This document shows positions 10,861 through 21,404 of a stretch of 64,000 bases of DNA, in pieces. Position 1 is the stretch's first letter; each line of letters opens with the position of its first letter. The position numbers and the translations under genes are program-made. The DNA is from Halichoerus grypus (lineage: Eukaryota > Chordata > Mammalia > Carnivora > Phocidae), in contig NC_135715.1 of assembly GCF_964656455.1 (NCBI RefSeq), positions 42,046,603-42,110,602 of the forward strand, read 5' to 3'. The notes under the pieces were generated by a model that saw nothing but the letters and a program-made list of their open reading frames with translations, ran no database searches and had not been told where the DNA came from.

Positions 10861-13489
10861 TCACAGTACTTTCTCTCTGGTCTTCGTTTTATTCTTAAAC
10901 ATTCTAGGAGTCCCCACAAAATTGTCTTGTTGCTTTCACTTACTGAGGCCAGTGTTGCTGGACTTCTGAATGTAAACAAATGTGTCCATGTGCCTTCTGG
11001 AGCTCCCTTTGGAGCTGCAAGCAACTTGCGCTGTGGGTGAGAACTGCAGTGGTGACTGACTGAGATCGGAGTCCTTCTTGAGCCCTCCCTACACTCATCT
11101 CCTCTACCGAGATTGTTTGACATTTTCTAACTCTGGGTTAATATAGCTCATGACTTACTTTATAATTTTGACCATCAGTCATCCACCATTGAGCTTTCAG
11201 TCTTAGTGTGTTTTCTTTTTTCTGCAACTGTTTTCCAGGGCATTCTTGGGTTTCTTGCTTGGCCAATAAAGGAATCATTTCTTGGTCGGGTGTGTGGTGA
11301 ATGCGATGTTGAAACAGCACCACTCTGATCCTTTCCATCCTTTCCATTCCAATTCTACGATAGTCTGCCTTTTTAATTGGTTTTTAAATCTGTCACTATA
11401 TAGGCACACTCTAGAAATATCTAGTCCAAGTTTAAGTCACACCAAGTAGAAAAAAAAATTAACTGAACTGTTTATATAAGATCTCTTAAATTTCACTGTA
11501 GCTCTGATGCTAATTATAAGTTTATAGAAACTTCTGTAACTTTATAGAAAGTTATCAATACTCACATACCTTAAAAATAGAGAACATAAACATTTCCAAA
11601 GAACTTTTAAAAATTAATTACTAATTTTAAAGTGTTTGGCTGCTTCTTAGAAAAACTCTCTGGGTGACTCTTCAAGTATGGGAAAAATCTAAAACAAAAC
11701 AAAAAGTTTGGCTGCAGTTAAGGTATAAATGCCTTGGTGACTTATCTCTTGGCTAAGAGACAGTAAAAGATGCAACATATTCAGTGATTATAAATTGTTG
11801 TATACGTGTAAAAAGGTGTGAACATTTCTATAACCTGTATCTAATCAAGGTGAGTTCTTAAAAATTAATGTTCTGACTTCTCCATGATTTTATCATGACA
11901 TAAAAATGTCAGCTTAATATTCTAGTTTATGAGATACTTGGCTTATTGTCTCATACAAAACATAAATAAAATTAACATACTAATTTTTTTATTCTGAAAG
12001 AAAATGTTGCTTTAATAAATGTTTAGGGTTTTAAAATGTAAGCATATATGCCCAACTAAACTGAAACATAATAACCAATGACAAAATACTTACTGTATGA
12101 TACTATTACTCTTTAACGGTAACTTCAATTTCTAAAATCTCTAAATTTTGAAATCTTGAGAGGTTTTAAAGAAGTGTTTATTACTGAAGAAAATTTATAA
12201 GAACATCAAAATTTCTCAAAGAATGGGAACAAATATACTACAATAATTTTTCTTATTTTTATATTATATATTTATTTATATGATATAGACTTACATTTCT
12301 AATTGTATTTTGATAATATTCTTAAATATCACATGGCCCTATTGGTCGTATATAAAGCTTAAATCAAAATGGTAGAATTTATGTAATTTTTTTATATTAT
12401 TTTAATGAGTTTAATGCTATTTAAGATTGAAAAGGGAAGATTTCAAAAACTTTATTCTGAAATTGTGCGGGATGGCTATGGGGGTGTGTAGAGTCAGTAT
12501 ACAGACTTTCTGGATAGACTGTTTATATATATATGTTCAAATACTTATATACAATATTATGACAAAAATAGTGGACTGATAACTAAAAGAAAATTATGAC
12601 CTTGTATATATAGTATGTTCTTCATATATACTTCTTTCTATGCTTATAAGATCATTTAAGTATAACTGAAAGGACCCTTCACTGGAAGACATTCTAAAAT
12701 TCTTAATGATTGTGATGGTTATTTCTATAATATTATTTTAATTTTTGCACGGTAACTTTGATTAATGAATCAACCTAGATAACACAGACTTTCTAGCTTA
12801 TTTATATAAGTTCTATAATTCTACTTTCCTACCTTCTGTTACTATTTATTTCTACAACAAGTTCACTAAACCCTTTGGGTTTTAACAACCATAGGCAGTT
12901 TCTGTTTTTCATGTTATGTTTTTATTTGTTTGTTTTTCTCTTACTCTTGGCTGATGGTCCCCGCAACAAGCTTCAAGCAATTAAGTCTTCTGGAAGAAGT
13001 ACCATGAGCATCAAAGACTTGGGCAGGATCTTGTTGTGTAACAGTCACTAAATGAAAAGACATTAGTAACTGTTGTTGTCAAGTGTATTGTTACGAGGAC
13101 CTTACATGTTGCAATCAAGTCCCTATCTCGTAAGTCTGTACATCAGATGGCTGTGCATGGACAGGAGACTGCAGCGACTAAATAAACACAACGTTATGCA
13201 TTAAAAATCTAAAACCAAGGTAGAAGTGTTGACCAAAAAATCCAATCATTTATGTTATTTGTGTCATCATTCTATTATCTCAGCCAAGAGAGATTAAGAA
13301 AAGGACTGTAAGCAAAATTTTACTTACTTTGAACAAACAGCTCACAGCAGTACTTGCCTAGGAAATAGCAAAACTGACTATGGTGGCTGTTTTTTCTGCC
13401 ACAGAATTAATCAGTGGGGGCTTGTAAAGAACATGCCTATCGAGCAACTCTGAGACTACAAACCCTTACTTGATATCAAGTGAAGACCC
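10861..13489. other. unannotated stretch, partly higher GC at 10.95-11.35 kb
   Basis: No repeat family is recognised. Reverse-strand frames at 10731-11123 (130 codons) and 11138-11347 (69 codons) lie in a locally less AT-rich zone but contain no motif I know and have no visible splice or promoter context. I do not call them genes. An AATAAA near 13180 is isolated. Confidence 0.45.
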
Positions 13490-13735
13490 TTTCCTGATCA
13501 ATGAACCATGGGACTCATTTTATTCAACTACATACAGATCAATGGACTTATTCTATCCTCTCCAGGGTACCAGTTTTAATACTTAATTAGCACAACCTTC
13601 ATGAACTCTCACTTTCCAGCACTTCAAAACTGACTTTTTGCCCTCTGCAGACTAATTTTTTTAATGGTGTGTATATTGTTTGATGCAGTTAATAGACTCA
13701 ACTTTGTAAATATTTTTATCTCTGGTAGAGTGCTC
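13490..13735 (+). repeat. unidentified repeat, copy 2 of 2
   Basis: This is the direct-orientation partner of 10610-10860, about 2.9 kb away, sharing the ordered blocks listed there without the long T run. Similarity fades after TTTTTATCTCTGG near 13725. It could be an ancient local duplication or two insertions of one unnamed family. Confidence 0.6.
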
Positions 13736-14266
13736 AACTCACTGAGCATAACTGAAAATAAGTACATAAGGCAATTATAGCCTTGCTATTACAAGTTCTG
13801 ATATTTATAATTTATTATATTTTTAAAACAAATACTAGTGATGAATCCTAATTGATTTTATGAACTGTTAATAGATTATGACCTGCATTTTTAAAAATGC
13901 ATTTCTTTAGAATTCTGTAAAAATACTTTGTTACTTTTATTAATTATATAATTTCCGGGGTCAGACTGATATTTGAATCTTTGCTCCAACATCTCATAGC
14001 TTTGTAACCTTAAAAAAGTATACTTCACCTGAAGTATATACCATCATATACAAAACATGTTATTATTGGACACACCATAAGGTTTTTGATTATATGAAAA
14101 AGTTTGCAAAGCATGTAGCATGGTTCCTAGAACTTACATGTTATTTTGACCATGGAATCACCATCAGTGTAGTTAATATAACTGCTAGTATTATTTATAA
14201 TGATCAATTTTTGAAATTCTTACATTAAACAATATCTTTAATTAGCAAGGATAATCTTTGTAAAAT
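13736..14266. other. unannotated AT-rich stretch
   Basis: No feature is recognised. Confidence 0.45.
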
Positions 14267-14270
14267 CACA

Positions 14271-14293
<23 letters not shown>
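14267..14293. repeat. (CA)n microsatellite
   Basis: An uninterrupted run of about 13 CA units. Confidence 0.95.
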
Positions 14294-14301
<8 letters not shown>

Positions 14302-14856
14302 TATATCAGTTAAGATTTCAGTGAATTTTCTAACAGATTAACTCTTTATTGGTAACCTGTTGAGAATACAATAAATTTATCTGAATCTAAAAGGTTTGGC
14401 TGACTGTATATCCAAACTTATTACATTCTTTCTGGGACCATACAAAAGTTCTCTTATTTATGTAGGACTGTTAAACAGTAAAATGTAAATGAAAGAATTC
14501 CACTTTCTTTTGACATTCTCTAAGCATTAATAAGGGTTGCTTTGCCATGGTAATAATATGAGTTATGCTAAATTATTCTCCTGTGAATTTCTTTATTATA
14601 CAGATCTTGTACATATTATTGGGGGATGAAATGCACATGATTCCCAGGGCAGCTTTTCTCTGTGAGGGTCAGATACTTAAGTTTCTAGTAAAGCTGTACA
14701 TTGAGGTATTTTCAATTAAGTAGGTAATCGGAGAAATGGTTAGATGACTAAAACAATACAGAATTATTTGTAAAATTATTGAAATCATCATGGTAAAATA
14801 TGGTTAATGATCTGTTCGTCATATATTCAAGAAGAGCAATCTGAAAGGTTAAGTTT
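14294..14856. other. unannotated AT-rich stretch
   Basis: No feature is recognised. Confidence 0.45.
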
Positions 14857-14871
14857 AAAATAACTTGTTCA

Positions 14872-15093
14872 GGGACGCCTGGGTGGCTCAGTCGTTAAGT
14901 GTCTGCCTTCAGCTCAGGTCATGATCCCGGGGTCCTGGGATCAAGCCGCATTGGGCTCCCTGCTCAGCAGGAAGCCTGCTTCTCCCTCTCCCACTCCCCC
15001 TGCTTGTATTCCCTCTCTCTCTCTCTCTCTCTGTGTCAAATAAATAAATAAACAAAATCTTTAAAAAAATAAAATAAAATATTAAAATAAAAT
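14872..15093 (+). mobile_element. Can-SINE, full-length
   Basis: The head GGGACGCCTGGGTGGCTCAG, B-box region GGTCATGATCC, a CT-rich body with (CT)n and an AAATAAATAAA tail with A/T-rich extension are all present. A perfect 15-bp TSD, AAAATAACTTGTTCA, lies at 14857-14871 and 15094-15108. The body carries a small loss around the AGCCGCATTGGG segment. Confidence 0.96.
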
Positions 15094-15108
15094 AAAATAA
15101 CTTGTTCA

Positions 15109-15757
15109 TATGCAGACATTGGCTAAATCAAATCAGCTGATGGAAGTTTGCTCTATTAACATACATATTCCAGGTAGAAAGCCCCACTGGATGCCTGAAT
15201 AAAGACAGTTTGGGTCCTAAGAAAAGGTAGATCAATATTAATCTTATAAGGTATCTGCATTTCTAGCCAAAATTTTTTTTAAGAAAATGTAGTATTGACA
15301 AATGACATGGAGATTTGCTTGTATGTTTTTCCTCTGTAACCTATTTGTGAACAAGATTATCTTTGTTCTCATTATATCAGTGAACTAATAGTTTACACTG
15401 TTTTGTTAAAGTATAAAATAGGCAACTTTGAAATCTTATGTAAAAGTAATTTTGAAAATTAAGCCACAATTGGACCTTTTTATATTTCAAACATGTAAAT
15501 TGTGATAATATAATACACATACTCTAATACTAAGAAATAAAATACATCTTTGATAAAGAACTTATGCTCCATGCAGAAATATTTTCAAACACAAAGTTTT
15601 TGTGGATATAATCACAGTTCCATTTCATTAAAGTACTGGTTATTGTAATATTTTGCAAATGTCTGCAACTTTAAATAAGAAGAAACCAATTTTGACATTT
15701 TAATGTATCCACTGAAACCACAAATTAATTGCCAAGGCTCATACTTTAAAAAAAAAT
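15109..15757. other. unannotated AT-rich stretch
   Basis: No feature is recognised. Confidence 0.45.
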
Positions 15758-16010
15758 TCTTTTTTTTTAATTTTTAATTTTTAAAAAAAAATTTTTATTA
15801 ACATATAATGTATTGTTTGTTTCAGGGGTACAGGTCTGTGATTCATCAGTCTTACACAATTCACAGCGCTCACCATAGCACATACCCTCCCAATGTCCAT
15901 TACACAGCCACCCCATCCCTCCCACCCCCTCCAGTCCAGTAACCTTCAGCTTCTTTCCTGAGTCTCTTATGGTTTGTCTCCCTCTCTGGTTTCATCTTGT
16001 TTCATTTTTT
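15758..16010 (-). mobile_element. 5'-truncated L1, type-A 3' UTR, reversed
   Basis: Read on the minus strand it contains ACAAGATGAAACCAGAGAGG, ACAAACCATAAGAGACTC, a GGGTGGGAGGGATGGGGTGG block, ATGGACATTGGGAGGGTATG, TGTAAGACTGATGAATCAC and AATACATTATATGTTAATAA, then an A-rich tail. These match the type-A tail at about 21050-21290. A clean TSD is not evident because both flanks are A/T homopolymeric. Confidence 0.9.
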
Positions 16011-16849
16011 TAAATTTTATCACATTTCTTGAGCTACCTGGGAGCATCATGCCTTCTTTCTTTCTTTTCCTTTTTTTTTTTTTTTTTTAAAGTGTCTCAT
16101 CAAGCTTAGGGATTTGAGGTCCTTGAATTGTTATGATTGTCAAAATTCTCTAAAGCTTTCTTTTTTTCCCTATTTATTTTGTAGTTTAAAAGTTAGTGAA
16201 CTATTTCCGTTATTCTTTCAAAGAATCAAAAGCACTCGCCGCTATGCTCTGTATTGTTTGGAACAACTGAATTTCCAAAACATCCTTATTGAATCATCAT
16301 TTTATCTGTTTCTGAAAGAAACCGTTTGTTAATTTAGTTGCATTGTATGCTAATTTAATATGCTCCATAGGGACTTAGATAAAATTTCAAAGTTATTTTA
16401 ATCCTTAGCAATGAGGTGAAGGTAACTTTGTATGGGAATATAAACACAGAGATAAAGTAATGAAATTTAAAATATCTGTTAAAGACCACTCAAGAAGTAA
16501 AAATACTAAGATCCTGGTAAGGACACTAATTGTAATCTTTCCACTGAGATACATGAGATCTTACAAGATATGGAACAAAGTAGGGAAATTTTACAAACTT
16601 TGATATTCAGAGTTTAAAAATTATATATTGAGTAAACTTGGTTCCAAGTAACTGTTCTAATGCTTGTAAAATTTCCAATATTTTAGTAAATGATGCCTGT
16701 ATCTGTATGATGTAAAAATCTGCAATTTTTGGGTTTTCTTTTAAAAATAAGGAATTATTAAATATTTAATCATTTGTTTCAAGAGAAAAATTCTGTTATT
16801 TTCTTTAATCTGTTATTCTTTTTTTTTTTTTTTCTGTATATTGTAGCCA
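16011..16849. other. unannotated AT-rich stretch
   Basis: It contains a T run at about 16071-16088 and the 20-bp segment shared with 9920-9939. The frame at 16114-16332 has no recognisable content. Confidence 0.45.
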
Positions 16850-17407
16850 GAAGTCAAAAAGAAAATCTCCCACTAAAATCAGGAATACACAAGGATGTCC
16901 AATTTAACCACTGTTGATCAACATTATACTAGATGTTCTAGGCAGAACAATTAGAAAAGGTAAATAAATAAAAGGTATCCCAATTGGAAAAGAAGAGGTT
17001 ACATTATATCGATTTGCTGATGACATGATCCTATATATAGAAAATCCTCTGAAAAATGTATAAGAAAGCTACTAGATCTAAGAAACAAACTCAGCAAAGT
17101 TGCAGAGTAAAATATCAACACACAAAAATCTGATATATTTCTATACACCAGTAAAGAACAATCTGGAAATAAAATTTAAAAAAGCAATTCCATTCACAAC
17201 AGTATTTACAACAAAATAATATATAACCCAATTAAAATTAACCAAATAACTTGAACAGACATTTCTCTAAAGAAGATATAAAAATGGCAAAAAAGCACAT
17301 GAAAAGATGCTCAACATCATTAGTCATTAGAGAAATACAAATCAAAACCATAACGGGATACTACTTCATACCTACTAGGATGGCTACAATAAAAAAAATC
17401 AAATTCA

Positions 17408-18824
17408 GAGGAGGAGCAAGATGGTGGAGGAGTAGGAGACCTAAATTTTGTCTGATCCCAGGAATTCAGCTAGATAGGTATCAAACCATTCTGAACACCG
17501 ACAAACTCAACAGGAGATCGAAGAAAAGAATAGCAGCAACTCTATGAACAGAAAAACGACCACTTTCTGGAAGCAGGGACTCAACAAGCAACAGATCCGG
17601 GGAGACGCCCCTTCCTCCCCGGGGATAAGCAGCACGGGAGCGCACCGCAGGAATCTTCTGGGTTTGGAGACTCCAAAAATGGCGCTGTGTGCCAGAGATA
17701 GAAAGGCTCGGTCACAGGTGAGCACGGAGTGCGGCCGGAGACCAGGGAGACAGGAGTAATTGAATGCTTTTCTCTGGGGGCTCACTGAGAAGTGGGGCCC
17801 TGAGTTCTTGGCTCCTCCGGGGCAGAGATTGGGAAGGCCACCATTTTCTTTCTTGTCCTTCAAAGCTGTACGGAAAGCTTTCAGGGAACAAAAGCTTCCG
17901 AGAGCAAACCCGAGCAGATTACCTAGCCTGGCCCCTGACAAGGTCAGTGCAATTATGCCTCGAGCAAAGACATTTGAGAATCACTGCAACAGGCCCCTCC
18001 CCCAGAAGATCAGCAAGAACATCCAGCCAAGACCAAGTTTACCAATCAATGAGAACAGCAAGACTCCAGCACTAGGGGAATACAGCACATAGAATTCATG
18101 GCTTTTTCCCCCACGATTCTTCAGTCTTTCAGAGTTATTTTTTTTTATCTTCTTTATTTTTTCTTTTTCTATTTTTTTTTTTTTTTTGAATTTCTCTTTT
18201 TCCCTTTTTCAACCAAGGTCTTATCAACACCTTTTTTTTTAAATCTTTATTAAATTTCATTTTTAGAGTCATATTCTATCCCTTCATTGTAGTTAACCTT
18301 ATTTTTTTTGTGTATATATATAAGTTTTTCTCTCCTTAAAATTTTGGGATACAGTTTCTTCTAACAGACCAAAATATACCCTAAATCTCTAGTGTATGGC
18401 TTTGTTCTAGTCTCCTGCCTGATCACATTCTCTCCCTTTTTTTTTTTAATTTTTATTTTTCTTCTTTCTTTTTTCAACCAACTCCTTATCAATTCTTTTT
18501 ATAAAATCTTTTATAATTTTCATCTTTACAGTCATATTCCATCCCTTCATCATATTTACCCTGATTTTTGTACATATGTACGTTTTTCTTTGTTTAAAAT
18601 TTTGGGAGGCAGTTTCTTCTAACAGACCAAAATATGCCCAAATTCTAGTGTGTGGCACTGATCTATGTACCAGCCTGATCATATTCTTTCTCTTTTTCTT
18701 TCTTTCCCTTTCTTTTTTCCCCAGTTTCAGGTCTCTTCTGATTTGTTCAGTGTATATTTTTCTGGGGTTGTTGTTACCCTTTTAGCATTTTGTTCTCTCA
18801 TTGATCTATTCTCCTCTGGACAAA
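17408..18824 (+). promoter_or_regulatory. L1 5' UTR with YY1-like start motif and tandem monomers
   Basis: CAAGATGG at 17417-17424, within 20 bases of the 5' end, matches the position and core of the YY1 site known to set L1 transcription starts. A GC-rich half (to about 18010) contains a CAGGCCCCTCCCCCAGAAG block at about 17990-18008, shared with the other full 5' UTR. A T-rich half follows with two tandem copies of a roughly 225-bp unit starting at 18211 and 18476. At 1417 bp it is over 500 bp longer than the 5' UTR at 27325. Promoter activity is inferred from family knowledge. Confidence 0.75.
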
Positions 18825-18986
18825 ATGACAAGACTGGAAAACTCACCTCAAAAAAAAGAACAAGAGGCAGTACCAACTGCTAGGGACCTAATCAATATGG
18901 ACATTAGTAAGATGTTGGATCTAGAGTTCAGAATGACAATTATAAAGATACTAGCTGGGCTTGAAAAAAGCATGGAAGATATGTGA
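18825..18986 (+). pseudogene. L1 ORF1 N-terminal remnant
   Basis: The frame starts MTRLENSPQKKEQEAV and ends after MEDM at a stop created at the deletion junction, giving 53 residues against the roughly 300 or more usual for L1 ORF1. The start is chosen by alignment with the ORF1 start of the other L1 (28199; both begin ATGAC) and with the orphan fragment at 61059. Coiled coil, RNA-recognition and C-terminal domains are gone, so no functional RNA-binding protein is possible. Confidence 0.85.
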
Positions 18987-21050
18987 TACAATACATTAAT
19001 AAAGAAAGAACAAGAGCCATATGATCCTCTCAATAGATGCAGAAAAAGCATTTGACAAAGTACAGCATCCTTTCTTGATCAAAACTCTTCATAGTATAGG
19101 GATAGAGGGTACATACCTCAATATCATAAAAGCCATCTATGAAAAACACACAGCAAATATCATTCTCCCTATTTTTCCCTGAAGGTCAGGAACACGGCAG
19201 GGATGTCCACTATCACTACTGCTATTCAACATAGTACTAGATGTCCTAGACTCAGCAGTCAGACAACAAAAAGAAATAAAAGGCATCCAAATCGGCAAAG
19301 AAGTCAAACTCTCGCTCTTTGCAGATGATATGATACTTTATGTGGAAAACCGAAAGGATTCCACCCCAAAACTGGTAGAACTCATACAAGAATTCAGTAA
19401 AGTGGCAGGATATAAAATCAATGCACAGAAATCAGTGGCATTTCTATACACCAACAACAAGACAACGAAAGAGAAATTAAGGAGTCTATCCCATTTACAA
19501 TTGCACCCAAAACCATAAGATACCTAGGAATAAATCTAACCAAAGAGGCAAAGAATCTGTACTCAAAAAACTATAGAATACTCATGAAAGAAATTGAGGG
19601 AGACACAAAGAAATGGAAAAACATTCCACGTTCATGGACTGGAAGAACAACTACTGTGAAATTGTCTATGCTACATGAAGCATCTATATATTTAATGCAT
19701 TCCCTATCAAAATCCCATCAACTTTTTTTCAAAGAAATGGAACAATTAATCCTAAAATTTGTATGGAACTAGAAAAGACCCCAAATAGTCAGAGGAATGC
19801 TGAAAAAGAAAAGCAAAGCTGATGGCATCACAATTCTGGACTTCAAGGTCTATTACAAAGCTGTCATCATCAAGACAGTATGGTACTGGCACAAAAACAG
19901 ACACATAGATCAATGGAACAGAACAGAGAGCCCAGAAATGGACCCTCAATTCTATGGTCAACTAAACTTTGACAAAGCAGGAAAGAATGTCCAATGGAAA
20001 AAAGGCAGTCTCTTCAACAAATGGTGTTGGGAAAATTGGACAGCCACATGCAGAAGAATGAAACTGGACCATTTCCTTACACCACACACAAAAATAGACT
20101 CAAAATGGATGAAAGACCTAAATGTGAGACAGGAATCCATCAAAATCCTTGAGGAAAATACAGGCAGCAACCTCATCGACCTTAGCCACAACAACCTCTT
20201 CCTAGAAACATTGCCAAAGGCAAGGGAAGCAAAGGCAAAAATGAACTATTGGGACTTCATCAAGGTGAAAAGCTTTTGCACAGCAAAGGAAACAGTCAAC
20301 AAAACCAAAAGACAACTGAGAGACTGGGAGAAGATATTTGCAAATGACATATCAGATAAAGGGCTAGTATCCAAAATCTATAAAGAACTTACCAAACTCA
20401 ACACCCAAAGAACAAATAATCCAATCAAGAAATAAGAAGACATGAACAGACATTTCTGCAAAGAAGACATCCAAATGGCCAACAGACACATGAAAAAGTG
20501 TTCAACATCACGTGGCATCGGGGAACTACAAATCAAAACCTCAATGAGATACCACCTCACACAGTCAGAATGCCTAAAATTAACAAGTCAGGAATCGACA
20601 GATGTTGGCGAGGATGCGGAGAAAGGGGAACCCTCCTACACTGTTGGTGGGAATGCAAGGAGGTGCAGCCACTCTGGAAAACAGTATGGAGGTTCCTCAA
20701 AAAGTTGAAAATAGAGCTACCCTACAACCCAGCAATTGCACTACTGGGTATTTATCCTAAAGATACAAATGTAGTTATCCGAAGGGGTATGTGCACCCCA
20801 GTGTTTATAGCACCAATGTCCACAATAGCCCAAATATGGAAAGAGCCAAGATGTCCATCAACAGATGAATGGATAAAGAAGAAGTGGTATATATATACAA
20901 TGGAATATTATGTAGCCATCAAAAAATGAAATCTTGTCATTTGCAACAACATGGACGGAACTAGAGGGTATTATGCTAAGCTAAATAAGTCAATCAGAGA
21001 GAGACAAGTATCATATGATCTCACTGATATGAGGAATTTGAGAAACAAGG
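18987..21050 (+). pseudogene. L1 ORF2 remnant (RT core to C-terminus)
   Basis: It enters within the reverse transcriptase just before the [14 protein letters not shown] motif (about 19025) and keeps [11 protein letters not shown] at about 19318-19350, so the catalytic Asp pair is present. Frames then alternate: 19330-19518, 19584-19772, 19797-20435 and 20498-20929, showing several frameshifts and stops. The C-terminal Cys-rich motif [18 protein letters not shown] is intact near 20600-20655. Endonuclease and N-terminal RT are missing. L1 ORF2 normally encodes endonuclease and RT for target-primed reverse transcription; this copy cannot. Confidence 0.9.
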
Positions 21051-21290
21051 CAGAGGATCATAGGGGAAGGGAGGAAAAAATGAAACAAGATGAAACCAGA
21101 GAGGGAGACAAACCATAAGAGACTCTCAGGAAACAAACTGAGGGTTGCTGGAGTGGTGGGGGGTGGGAGGGATGGGGTGGCTGAATGATGGACATTGGGG
21201 AGGGTATGTGCTATGGTGAGCACTGTGAATTGTGTAAGACTGATGAATCACAGACCTGTACCTCTGAAATAAATAATACATTATATGTTA

Positions 21291-21404
21291 AAGAAGAAGA
21301 AGAAGAAGAAGAAGAAGGAGAAGAAGAAGAAGAAGGAGAAGGAGAAGGAGAAGGAGAGGGAGAGGGAGAAGGAGAAGGAGAAGGAGAAGGAGAAGGAGAA
21401 GAAG
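21291..21404 (+). repeat. polypurine GAA/GGAGAA tract
   Basis: About 114 bases contain only G and A on this strand, grading from (GAA)n to (GGAGAA)n and (GGAGAG)n. It lies exactly between the two L1 3' UTR types. Long reading frames across it (Glu/Gly-rich forward, Ser/Pro-rich reverse) are products of the repeat. Confidence 0.95.

Noticed and set aside
10731..11347. Minus-strand frames of 130 and 69 codons next to a T run at 10706-10724, suggesting a retrocopied gene with poly-A
   Set aside because: The sequence either side of the T run aligns with the repeat at 13490-13735, so the T run is an internal expansion, not a tail. No TSD or known protein similarity.
18206..18695. Regularly spaced repeats as a CRISPR-like array
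   Set aside because: Only two long diverged units inside an L1 5' UTR in mammalian DNA; no short identical repeats with unique spacers.
20442..20708. 88-codon frame overlapping the ORF2 C-terminal frame at 20498-20929
   Set aside because: Starts as true ORF2 sequence but runs on past a frameshift into the wrong frame over the Cys-rich region; it is a frame shadow.
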